Positions 10,601 through 20,699 of a DNA stretch of 64,000 nt are shown in pieces (position 1 is the first letter of the stretch; each line of letters opens with the position of its first letter). The notes below the pieces were generated by a model, which saw only the letters and a list, made by a program, of their open reading frames with translations, ran no database searches and was not told where the DNA came from. Where the stretch lies: the NCBI GenBank assembly GCA_023055425.1, contig JALGPY010000001.1, forward strand, positions 68,362,691 through 68,426,690. Reading direction: 5' to 3'. A program made the translations under genes and the position numbers. This DNA is from Linanthus parryae. Its lineage: Eukaryota > Streptophyta > Magnoliopsida > Ericales > Polemoniaceae.

Positions 10601-13600
10601 GGTCTGGATCAGTGGTCGGTTGTGGTGAATTAGGGGTTTGGTGTTCGGAGTGAGATCAATAGCGAAGTAGCTGGAGAGAAAGAGACGTTCAGGTGCAGGT
10701 TTGGCTGGTAGAGGCGGAGATGGAGGTGGAGAGCTGGTGGTGAATGGGTTTCAGGAAGAAGATGGGGGAGACTGAGGGTAAACCGAGAGTTTTCATTTAT
10801 TTCTTTTCGATACATTTGAAATAATGGGGATGGAACTTGTAACTGACGGGGGTAAATAGTAACTCAGTAGTTCTGTTAGTTTAGGGTTAGGGCAAGGATG
10901 CATAGTATCTTTTTCCAATCAAGAAGGGGTGCCGGCATCTTTAAGTCTAAGCTGAAGGGGTCGAGATGTCTTTTACCCCTTCTTTTAGTATGTTTAATGT
11001 GTGAAGTATTTTTAAAGGTGCATGGTGTTGAGAAGTCCCACATCCGATATTCAAGATGAAGAAAACAATGAATAAGTCTCCTTGTCTACTCCCCTCATTG
11101 CCAATTGGTTTTGAGGTGGAACTCATGGATTCTTATACTTAGACTCCTAGCTGGTTTGATCACTTGACCCATCAACCCCAATGACGTAATCAAGTAAACA
11201 CTTAACACAGCTTTTGTAGTTCAGAAAATCGAGTATTCACACAATAAATAGCTTTGCATTTGCACGGGAAATGCACTGTGCTAGTTTGAGCTTGTATAAC
11301 ACTAACACATCTATGGTTGATCTAGTTTACTTGTCTGGATTTCCTCTGTTTGTATGGTTTGTTTGGCCTGGGAATCTTGATTACTTGAACTTACAGATCT
11401 TGATTTTTCCGCCAATTAATAGCCTTTGTAATGAGTTCACATCATAAAAAAACTGGTGCAGAGCAGCTGTGGGTGCTGGACTCAGTCCCTGGAGAAGTGA
11501 GCCCTGACAACAGTGATGGAGAGGTCGAGAAAGTTTTGCAGACCTTGCAGGGTCTACCTCTGCCCATTCTATCACGGAAGTAAACTTCGATTCTTCTCGA
11601 AACCAAGTCTACCTTTCTTGTTGTTTCATCTTTTGTAGTACTTGCTAAACCTTTATATGCTTTTTTGTCTATTGGTATTTCAAATAATTTAGTTTCGGAC
11701 ATAAGTCATGTTCTGCTATGTTGTAACCTTCATCTTGATTCACCTTCTATTTCACCTTTTAAAAATAATCCCGATTCAACTTATTCTATCGAAACTCAAA
11801 ACTTAAAGCTTGTAATCCGTATTTTTTAAGAGTAAGTCAAAATAACTCGGATAATATGTCAGTACTTAGCGAATATGCCTCAATGTTTTCTCTTAAATTA
11901 CATAAGATTACAATTTACATGGTCATGCTTCTTTCTCATTATTCCTTGGTGCTCAGAAGGTTCATAGTTTCTCCGACCAACTAAAAATACTGGAAGTTTG
12001 TGTGTAATAAGTCATCGTCTTCTTCTCAGGTGGCTTGTAGACCACATGGTAAATCTTGGATTCTCCAAGTCATTGTCGGAATGGATAGGCAGTAATCTCA
12101 AGAAATCAGGAGATGCAGAGACCTGGGCTTTTAATCTCGAAGGTGCTGTTCAGATGTTCAATTCCTACAGGTGAACTTACAATTTTACCAACTTCTATGA
12201 ATTCAGTCAAACACATTCTTTCTCGTTTCTTTCTAAGAAATTATTTGTTAGTCTTTTTGCTGTACCAGTTTACCATTGTTCTTTCCTTTTGGAATGTCCC
12301 TTGGAACCCCAACTCATGTTCCAAGTTTCCAAGATTAGCAAAGCCCCAGCCTTAGCAATTAGGTGACTACTATGCGGTGTAATCGCTCGGGCAGGCGAGT
12401 AGTTGCTGCTACATATTTACATCACGTCTTGATACATATTTCGTTAAATCTATTAATCTAGCTAAAATGTGTTCGCAATTTTGCATCAATATAAATTTTC
12501 ATTGTAAGAATAAATTTAATAAAAATGCGAAAGAATGGATAAGTTAGTCAGTAATTAATATAATGAGGATTAGTATGAATTGCTCTTTAGCAGGAAACTA
12601 GTGTAAAACCCGTCCTGTTGGGACTATAACACTTATTCATTCATTTCATTCTCACATGTTAGATCTAAGATGATATTTAATCAACTTTGAACAGAAAAAT
12701 TGTCGAAGTCTTAGCTAAAATAATGCTACCTCTGTTTTGTTTGCTTCTTACTGTACCCGGTGATTTGGTTAGCAAACTATGCAAGCATTTGATTATTCAT
12801 TTGCTTCTTCCTGTTTGACTTTTGAGGGTCATTTTGACCCGGTGATTTGGTTAGCAAAGCGATGCAGGACCAAATTCTTGCATCGTTTGCTAACCAAATC
12901 AACAGGTCAAAATGACCCTCAAAAGTCAAACAGGAAGAAGCAAACGAAACGGAGGTAGTAATGACAATAGCCTAGTGACAATGATATTTCACAAAATAAA
13001 ATTGATATTCGTGTCAAAATATGATTATCACGAATATAATAGGTAAAGTGGAGTATTAATTGTTTAAGTGGGTACACTTGACGTGGTAGAGGAAGAGTAT
13101 ATTTCGGTTTCTTTTACAGACTGGGCCACTAGTGATTAGATAATGATGGTGGGAGGAAAAGTTGGCAACATAATAGTTGAATCTGGAGCATTAAATTATA
13201 AACAATCTAATGGTGTAAAAGTTGGGCAACAACACATTAGTGAATGGTGAAAGGCCATTCTCCCCTAGTATATAGATTAGTGATGATGTCTCAAGTGTGG
13301 TAAAAAAAAACCAGCATGACAAAAACGAGAAATGTTAGTAATAAAATTAGAAATCATTTAACATGTTATTATACTTGCTAGCTAATAACCTGTTTCTTTG
13401 GAACTATTCTCCAACTAAATCTAATGACTATAATTTTGTCACAGAGTCTCAAGTGAACAGTAATCTGGATCCTATACGAATTAACTTTTAGTTGAAAGAA
13501 ATATCTATGAACAACTTTGTAAAGAATGGAAGAAACTAATTCGTGATAAATCAAGTCAAGGAGTAAAGAGAGAAGGAAAGGGACGACTTATCAATGGAGA

Positions 13601-16600
13601 AAGTAAGAGTTGGTAGGTACCAAGGACATTAATGAGGAGAACTAAACAGCGACTCCCACAAGCATGCAGAATCGTTGATCTTACAGAGATCTAAGGGTCA
13701 CAATTGATCCAACACTATACAAAAGAACAGTACAAGTAAAAGTATGTTCTATCTTAGTATATAGATATACTAGAAAATTACCCTTGCCTGAGGGCACTGC
13801 CCAAACAAAATAAGAAACTCCAAATGAGTTTTTATATGTAATATGTGTAGCAATGCAATACATAAATTTAACGTAGACCACTCTTTCTTTTTGCAGTAGT
13901 ATGTGTAATGTAGCAGATGTGTAAAACATGTTTTTAGAGTTTTAACATGTTTAATTTTTTTATTAGGGCACTACCAAACGAACTTTAAAAAAGTTCTGGA
14001 CAAAAAATTGCAAGAGTTTTAATCATTTATAATTTTTTGGTAAAAGACAATTTCCACCCCTATATTATGGATTAAATACAGATGCCCCCTCTCTATTGGG
14101 GAATACAGATACCTCTTGTCAGAGTTAACAACTAACGGCACACTAACGGAGGGGCGAAAACACAAAATTACCCTCAAGAGTAAAGCAAATTTCACCACTA
14201 CGAAAGCCCTTTCTTCTCCTTCTCCTCTCATTTCTATCCCTAGCAGCTTCCTCTTGCTGTCTTTCTCCACCATCGAACACTCTCATGGACCACCAACACC
14301 TCCGACACCTTCTCCTTCCCCACCCACAATGACCACCGCGTCCTCCCTTCTCAAACCCTAACCCTCGAATCCGAATTCGCCTCCTCCCTCCATCCCTGTC
14401 CTCTCTCCTCCTCCTCCCCCTTCTCGCCATGTCTTCTTATTCCTCCGAGTTCGATCTGTGGGTGAAATGGGCTCATGTGTCAGTTTGACCACCTCTCCTT
14501 TCTGAACTATCTCACCACAAGATCCGGCTCTTTCTCTTCCTCTCGCTCTGAAAATGGCATGGTTGGGTGTTCGGGTGAATCGAAGATAATGGCGGTGGTG
14601 GGTGAGTGGCTTCATAAGAAGGTCGTTGGGGTTGGAATCGTCTGCGTTCTTGGGCGGCAATTTGGATTTTTTTGGTCAAAAGCGGCGATTTGGATCGGAG
14701 GGCTGTTCAATCAGCTGAATTATAAGCGCAGCAAGAAGCTAGTGCTGATTGATTTCAAGGAATCTGGGTCGGATTATGCAGGTCCGTTTGTGCTGTATTT
14801 CAGCTACGGTTTGTTGGATGCCATGTTTCAGAGAATTGTTTATTGGGATATTGGTGCTTTGACCAGCGATTTCGAGACCCTCAGCATGCAACATTTTCTC
14901 TGTTAATTCAGATTGAGTGAGTTTTGGTACCTGCAATCATAGTACAATCAATTGAACACTATAACCACGAACCCCAAAGTTGTCTGTGCTTTGGGTCCGA
15001 AATTGACCTAACTAATGAAATTGAATCTCTGAGTGGGTTTTGTTTGACCTTGAAGGCTGGTTTGTGCTCTATTTCGGTTTTTTCTAGAAATGGCACTGTT
15101 TGTTTTCCCCCTTGCTTAGGCAATGATGAACTAACTTGATCTGTTGAATATAGGTGTTGAATATTGCTACTTTCGTGGCGGGGCAATTAGTTTTGCAGCC
15201 ACGGTGGGTGCAATTTTCTTTGCCTGTTTTCAATTATAGATCTGAGCCACTTGTTCTTTGTTGTTTGTTTGTTTGGTTGTTTGTTTGTTTTGTTGTTGTT
15301 GTGTTGGTGGGGGATCCAGTGGTGGTGGTGGTGAACACCAAGAACAAGGGACAAGTTAATGTATGGGTATTTATGTAAATCCACCCTTCCAAGGGTAGAA
15401 TGGTCACAAAAAGTCTGATGGCAACCCCACTAACGCAAATATAACGGAAGGGTGGTATCTGTACACTCTCCATCCACTGACAAGGGGGTATCTGTCTCTG
15501 ACAGGAGAAACTTTTTAGTGCTCCAAAAGAGCACCGCGTGGTACTCTACAACCAATTAAAGTGCAATATTTAAACAAGTTGTCAGTGTTTGGCAGACACT
15601 TATTGGTCGTAGACTATGTTGCTCCGACACTCCAAATATTTTTCGGCTCGCGTTTCAGACACTCCGACACGCAGAATCGTCTCTGACATGTGACTAAACG
15701 TCTCCGACGTGCCAGGTGGCATTTTGGTTCGAAAAACAGAAAAATAATGGCCAGACACGCCGTCCGACACGCGGGAGACACACGTGTCTTAAAACGGAGA
15801 CACACATGTCTGGAATTTATTAAAATTTCTCGCGGTTTTGTGATATTCTAAAAAATATTGCTTTAATGTCTTTATTGTAATGCCTTGTGACTTTACCTTG
15901 AGGTGTCTGCTTGCCATAAAATCGAGGAAAAAAATTGTGTACACAGACACACACAGATATATATCTATATAATAAAATAGGACGGTTGACTTTTTTTCAA
16001 CCGTTAGATTAAATTCACCCCAACCCTTAGATTTCACCAACTTTTAGTTATAATTCCTAAAAATTTGGAGATAATGGGGAGGATAATGGGTATTTCCCAA
16101 ACTTCCCAAAAAATCTGGAGATAATGGCTATGATTTTTTTTTTTTTTTTGAAAGTGATGCTCAGTTTTTATGTGAAGCATCCATTTACAAACCAGCCTTT
16201 GTTTTAGCATTACGAGAGAGAGATGGATATGGGTCTAAAAAAGGAGATAAATTCGCCACAAATTTTAAATAACTTTATTTTATTTTATTTTATTTTATTT
16301 ATTTATTTATTTTGCACTAAACAAGTCAGATTTGCAAATTGAATATAGACAAAATACGTGAGAGAGAGAATAACAACTAATTATCAACAACTAAATGTTG
16401 AAAACAAAACAAATCTATATAATAAAATAGGACGGTTGACTTTTTTTCAACCGTTAGATTAAATTCACCCCAACCCTTAGATTTCACCAACTTTTAGTTA
16501 TAATTCCTAAAAATTTGGAGATAATGGGGAGGATAATGGGTAGTTCCCAAACTTCCCAAAAAATCTGGCAATAATGGCTATGATTTTTTTTTTTTTTTTT

Positions 16601-17412
16601 TTGAAAGTGATGCTCAGTTTTTATGTGAAGCATCCATTTACAAACCAGCCTTTGTTTTAGCATTACGAGAGAGAGATGGATATGGGTCTAAAAAAGGAGA
16701 TAAATTCGGCACAAATTTTAAATAACTTTATTTTATTTTATTCTATTTATTTATTTATTTTGCACTAAACAAGTCAGATTTGCAAATTGAATATAGACAA
16801 AATACGTGAGAGAGAGAATAACAACTAATTATCAACAACTAAATGTTGAAAACAAAACAAATTATTATCCTATAAATTAGGATAATAAAGATGTTAAGAA
16901 AATTCAAAGAGGAAGAGAGAGACAAGTTAGGAAGAGATTGAGCAGATGGTGGGTAAAGATATTCATAGAGAGAGAGTTTCAGGGGAGGATGAGTGGATGA
17001 GGCGAGAGAAACAAATGAGTAATCGGATTTGAAGTTTGGAAATTGGCATGACAGAGAGAGAAAATTATTGAGAGAGTTGGAAAAGGATTATTTTTTATCC
17101 AGTTACGAGGTCGGGTAAGTTCGGGTGCCCGTGGGGCCCTGCATACCTGACCGGGTTTTAATCTTCCCGTACCCGAACCCGTCCAAACCCGTTGTCATAA
17201 ATGCCTGAAATAAACCCAAACGGGTACGAGTGAGAGCGAAACCCGATTTGCTAAGCCCAAATAATAGAAGAATCTGGCGAAACAGGGAGCATGATGTCTT
17301 CATTTTTTTGCGATGTTCCTAGATAAAATTCTCATTTTGTTTCATGCACATTTTAACTGACGTTTGTTCGTGTTTGTTTTGGATAGTGCCCTCGGGCACG
17401 GGCAATCCCCTA

Positions 17413-17459
<47 letters not shown>

Positions 17460-18664
17460 CACACATATATATATATCCCGTGTCGGTGTTTCTTAATTTT
17501 TCAAAAATTGACGTGTCGGCGTCTCCGTGTCTTGCCTTACCCGTACCCGTTTTCGTGCAGCATATGTTGTAGAGCACCACATGATGCTCTTTTGGAGCAC
17601 TAAAAAATTGCTCCTTTGATAGGGGGGAATCCATATTTTTCAATGGGGGGGGGGGGTAATTGTATTTAACCCATAATGCAGGGCTGAATATTGTTTTCTA
17701 CATTAACTGTTTTTATGAATGACTTAAGTAGCCAAAAAGGTGTCATGTCCTAAATCCCAAAACTCTGTCCACCATCAACTTAGTCCCTAGAGAATTATCA
17801 TTGAAGATACATATCCATGTCGTAACTCCCAAAACACTCACAAATATTAAGTATGTGGTCCCTAGAAATTAATCATGGGAAGTTACATTTTTTGTATTAA
17901 AAAGTATTTTTCCACTTACTTTTCAAACATTTCGATAAGTAGGTATCATCTAATGGTCCAAATTCATTTGATCCGAAGGCTACAAAGGCATTTACCTTAA
18001 TGGAAATTGAACCGTCCTAATTTGTTAGTATAGGTTGGGTTTGAGCTAATTTTAGCATTTTATGCATCGAAAAATTGGTTCATGGTTTATTTACTTATGT
18101 CATATGTTATGAGCAAGTTTTATTCACAAGAATATCATATTCAAGTTATGAAATATTTATGTGTACATAATATAAACAAAGGCAATTCAACGGCTCTATC
18201 GCCTCAGGCCGCCTAGGCATGTCGACAGCCTGAGATTTGAACAATGTTCCAAAATAACACAAAATGGTTCTTCTCCCAAAATTGTGTCTTGAGGGAAGTT
18301 TTCTGGAGATTTATCATCAAGGTGATATTAGATTAGATTATGCTAGACTAGACTGGGCAGAGCCTTTGTTTTTTTCTAGCTTGGAGACTGAGCAATGAAT
18401 GTTGGATCTTTCAGGGAGACGGATTATTGGTCTTTGCTTGAACACCCTCCTAAAGAGACAGAAATAGCTATGGTACGTGCGGAGAAGAGTGACAGATGGG
18501 AAGCAGATGTGATTCAGAGGCTTGAAAGCCTTTCTAATTGTAGGGTTGAATCTGAAGGCAAATTCTCATTGCATGTTCTTCCAAACTCTGGTCACTGGGT
18601 CCATGTGGACAATCCAAAAGGCCTTCTTGAGATTGTGGCTCCAAGAATTGCGTCCCTTGCCTAA
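4693..18664 (+). CDS. ABHD11-type alpha/beta-hydrolase, five exons, 331 aa
   Basis: Exons 4693-4945, 5885-6123, 11467-11579, 12030-12170 and 18415-18664 join in frame at GT/AG sites (996 nt with TAA stop). The protein has an Arg/Ser/Thr-rich N-terminus of about 40 residues that looks like an organelle-targeting peptide. The oxyanion motif HGLLGSG is at 57-63, the nucleophile elbow GHSMGG puts Ser at 137, the likely acid is Asp169 in LWVLDSVPGE, and the likely base is His309 in SGHWVH. These are the expected positions for an alpha/beta-hydrolase triad. The block LWVLDSVPGE through SEWIGSNLKKSG is typical of the plant relatives of animal ABHD11, a mitochondrial serine hydrolase. The plant substrate is not known to me. 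The coding parts show no break, so the gene looks functional. Introns 2 and 4 (5.3 and 6.2 kb) are swollen by transposons. The start is the first in-frame ATG and is in good context. Confidence 0.9.
6124..9333. other. intron 2 of the ABHD11-like gene, left part
   Basis: No coding exon fits between exons 2 and 3 here. Around 7600-7700 and 8160-8350 there are low-complexity runs built on GTGTC, GGACAC and GATACGG motifs, which also occur at 15620-15800 and 17480-17560. They look like pieces of a dispersed repeat, but I could not define ends. Homopolymer tracts occur at 7492-7504 and about 8023-8037. Confidence 0.5.
9334..9950. mobile_element. non-autonomous hAT-like element, 617 bp
   Basis: The ends are inverted: ATAGTTGTCAAATC on the left and, as reverse complement, ATAGTGGTCAAAATC on the right. 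They are flanked by TGAACACC (9326-9333) and TGAACACA (9951-9958), an 8-bp target duplication with one mismatch, the length used by hAT elements. Both subterminal regions are packed with GAATCG motifs, as expected of transposase-binding arrays. No transposase is encoded. It lies in intron 2 of the ABHD11-like gene. Confidence 0.7.
9959..11466. other. intron 2, right part; gene-like G+C-rich patch without a recognisable product
   Basis: The stretch 10230-10870 is richer in G+C than the rest of the intron. On the minus strand it reads like a pyrimidine-rich leader followed by coding-like sequence. The part near 10850-10990 holds AT/GC patterning seen at Mutator-like element ends (GGGGTAAAAGACATCTCG on the minus strand). 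I found no certain matching terminus and recognise no protein. Confidence 0.3.
12724..12960. mobile_element. Stowaway-type MITE with long hairpin arms
   Basis: The ends pair as TGCTACCTCTGTTTTGTTTG against TACTACCTCCGTTTCGTTTG, the Tc1/mariner-Stowaway pattern at a TA target. Inside, about 12800-12866 and 12880-12943 form a near-perfect inverted repeat of about 65 bases with a loop of only about a dozen bases. A partly duplicated piece of the arm lies at 12740-12798. It is in intron 4 of the ABHD11-like gene. The element in the dioxygenase intron at 40011 shares the motif GACCCGGTGATTTGGT. Confidence 0.75.
13240..13268 (+). mobile_element. Helitron-like 3' terminus
   Basis: GAATGG and CCATTC form a six-pair hairpin, followed within a few bases by CTAG and then T at 13269. 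This is the 3' end pattern of Helitrons. The matching 5' end was not found. Confidence 0.4.
13770..13803 (-). mobile_element. Helitron 3' terminus, minus orientation
   Basis: On the minus strand GGCAGTGCCCTCAGGCA is followed by AGGGTAATTTTCTAG and then T. The hairpin and CTAG end resemble the + strand Helitron end at 17413. The body would run to higher coordinates; its 5' end is not recognisable. Confidence 0.5.
14715..14886 (+). pseudogene. captured fragment of an UNC93-like membrane protein gene
   Basis: Residues reading NQLNYKRSKKLVLIDFK, then SGSDYAGPFVLYFSYGLL, DAMFQ and YWDIGAL match, from memory of the family, a conserved membrane-spanning region of plant UNC93-like (major facilitator) proteins. 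The fragment is part of an open frame from 14475 to 14906 whose N-terminal part does not look like the family. The downstream half of an UNC93 protein is missing. A possible further exon follows an AG at 15152-15153, reading GVEYCYFRGGAISF, of unknown origin. It sits between the ends of the Mutator-like element, inside intron 4 of the ABHD11-like gene. Confidence 0.55.
15964..16860 (+). repeat. tandem duplication of the Helitron 5' end (2 x ~450 bp)
   Basis: Copy 1 is 15964-16413 and copy 2 is 16414-16860. They are nearly identical by eye, differing by a few substitutions and homopolymer lengths (the T run near 16132 and 16586, the TTTTA run near 16271 and 16732). Each copy opens with the Helitron 5' terminus. 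Confidence 0.85.
15964..17413 (+). mobile_element. non-autonomous Helitron, 1450 bp
   Basis: It starts with TCTATATAATAAAATAGG after an A and ends in CTAG before a T. Just before that end is the hairpin GTGCCC-TC-GGGCAC (about 17386-17399). TC start, CTRR end, subterminal hairpin and A/T insertion site are the four Helitron marks. There is no Rep/helicase ORF. The first 450 bases are present twice in tandem (listed separately). Confidence 0.8.
17414..17477. repeat. TA/CA microsatellite
   Basis: About 40 bases of pure TA, then a mixed TACACA/TATATA tract, directly abutting the Helitron 3' end. Confidence 0.95.
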
Positions 18665-20108
18665 TTTATACTCAAATATTGTGATGACATTTCTTCATCT
18701 AGACTATTATTGCCCCAAGGTGCCATCTTACACACTTCATTCTTAATAACTCCAGTAAGTTTCTGTTGGGGACGAATGGAGACTGTTTTAGTGCAATTGG
18801 GTTGTTCTCTCCATTTGAGGACGCTGCTGGCAATCAGATGCTTCTGCCGATTTTCTACAAGGCCCTTTCTTCTGCATTTTCTTTCTGTATTCATAGTTTC
18901 ATCTTTTGGGAAAGGCACTGTAATATTCATGAACCAAGTGATAGTGGTATAATAATATATGCACACTCAAATTGGTGTGTTCATCCAATGAAGATGTGTA
19001 TAGGATTTATGTTGCGCCTTTTTCATGCACTTTCTTACTTTAACAAACAATGCTATGTTTTTTCTTTAACCCAAATAGTTAACCCTGTGATAGGAGTTTA
19101 TGGCAAAATATACCTAGTCTCAAATGATGTATTTTACACCCCTGTGGTGTAATATTTTTTTTACACCCCCTCTGTGGTGTAATATTTGTGCAGAGGCGTT
19201 AACCTTTTGTTACCTCTCATGATGTACTTGTCACTGCTAGTCAAGAGTGCAGAGGTGGAAGATGAAGATGGAACAACAACTACCACTCCCATCATGAGCA
19301 ACCCAACCGCACCAGCACTTGTCCACTGCCTTATTCTGAGGCACAACCTGAGTTAATTGACACATCAAAATTGGGGATTTTCAATTACTTGACCAGTTTG
19401 GTTGTAATTGGCTCAGAACCTGATTTTATTCCTCATTTCTAGATCTGCGTAGTGCCACCTGTGTGTGTGTGAGATAGAGAGAGAGAGAGCGAATCCTGAG
19501 TAGGTGTGCTGAGGATTCTCTACCCATGCTATGCGTAACCCTGCTAATCCTAATATTTGCTGAAAAGTACGAGGGCTAGTTAATATGTTGCTCGCAGATG
19601 CTTTACTCTACTTGCATTCGTCCAAGGCTTTCTAGTTGATCTATTGCCTTTTACCTCTTTGTTCTGGTTGCTAGATATTTCTAGCTCTTTGTGCTGGCTC
19701 TGTTGCTGCTACTGCTAGTTCTACTGCTTTGAGCTGTGTACTTACATTGTTGGGTTTGCTACTTGGAGCAATACGTTCAGGTTTTGGTAATGCTGGTTAC
19801 TTGCTTGGACACGTCCAGCCTCAATGCTATGGAGATAATAGCCCCAATGACAAGTGCTATGCTTACCACGGGGGTTGTGGGGGGTAATGGGGTTTGTAGG
19901 TCACAAATCAATGGCTTGCTGGAGTCTGGAGAGGACATAACGGTCATACCCTCACTTCAGCCTGACAGGTGTTTGCAGGTGTGATGTCTGCGTAGACTAC
20001 TCCTTTGGAAGCCCCATGAAATTTGGCATAGAGTGCTGCCCTCATTGGTGCAAAGGTTGCGCTGACAAGATTTCTTTGGCACGGGGCATGTTCTGGATGC
20101 AATTGCTG
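18665..20108. other. 3' flank of the ABHD11-like gene; no further gene recognised
   Basis: The first few hundred bases probably hold the 3' UTR. Two near-copies of CACCCC(T)CTGTGGTGTAATATTT lie at about 19136-19190. A GT/GA microsatellite is at 19462-19489. An open frame without ATG at about 19675-19884 encodes a hydrophobic stretch followed by a Cys-rich tail; I do not count it as a gene. Confidence 0.4.
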
Positions 20109-20699
20109 GGTTCATCTAGAGCTGCTTATTCGGTTGAACCGAACCGGTAGAGCCAAAACCGGTCGGTTCTCGGTTCGGTTGGCCGGTTAATTTGTTGGAG
20201 TCGGTCGGTTGAACCGGAACCGTAGACCGAAACCGGTTGGATTATACGTTTCAGTTCTGGACAATTTTTTATTTATTTTTTTATTTTTTATTTCGAGTTG
20301 TGGGTGCGATAAAAAATGTAAAAACATAAACTTAGACATATAATCAAAAAAATGAAGCAAACTTGTATTATTAAATAAAATATAAAATATTAGAAAAAAA
20401 TTGCAACATTATAGTTTAAGTACATCCAACTAGGTTGACACCCACTCAACTATCAATCATTTGCATTTTTTCTAACTTACATTGTTAATTACGAACTTTT
20501 TGAAATGAACAAAATAATAGTCTTCATTATTCAACTCGTAGCCTAGGCGTCTTGATCTAGCGGAGTGTCGTCGCCTATTCCCAGTTCTTGATAAAGTTCG
20601 GTCACGGCCACGTCCAAAGGGTGTAGGTCTTGTGTGCGTTTGTTGGCATCGCTCCAATCCTTTGAGCATATGAGAACCTCCAACATCTCCGAAGTTAGA

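Larger units (their letters stand above)
15505..17613. mobile_element. TIR element (9-bp TSD-like flanks), interrupted by a Helitron
   Basis: The left end GAGAAACTTTTTAGTGCTCC and the inverted right end GAGCAATTTTTTAGTGCTCC continue as matching arms for about 48 bases (15505-15552 against 17566-17613). The flanks are CTCTGACAG (15496-15504) and CTTTGATAG (17614-17622), 7 of 9 equal, with both differences C/T. A 9-bp duplication would fit the Mutator superfamily. No transposase is encoded. Confidence 0.55.
14041..17700. mobile_element. old Mutator-like (Pack-MULE-like) element holding two later insertions
   Basis: The left end (TAAAAGACAATTTCCACCCC at 14041) matches the reverse complement of the right end (TAGAAAACAATATTCAGCCC near 17700). 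The match continues inward through ATTATGGRTTAAATACA for about 55 bases at roughly 75% identity. Subterminal sequence ACAGATACC...TGTCAG recurs in inverted form near 15440-15505. No 9-bp target duplication could be found, so the superfamily is inferred from the terminal pattern and from the captured gene fragment. The right half is interrupted at 15505-17613. Confidence 0.5.

Noticed and set aside
14475..14906. Whole 143-codon ORF as a gene
   Set aside because: Only the C-terminal half resembles UNC93-like proteins; the N-terminal part is unlike the family and the element is a transposon, so I call it a captured fragment.
19675..19884. Open frame with a hydrophobic stretch and a Cys-rich tail (CYGDNSPNDKCYAYHGGCGG)
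   Set aside because: No ATG, no promoter evidence, stop just upstream, and no family recognised. Could be real only if transcripts support it.
19736..19984. 82-codon ATG ORF downstream of the hydrolase gene
   Set aside because: Overlaps the other frame above, has no recognisable domain, and its composition does not favour coding.
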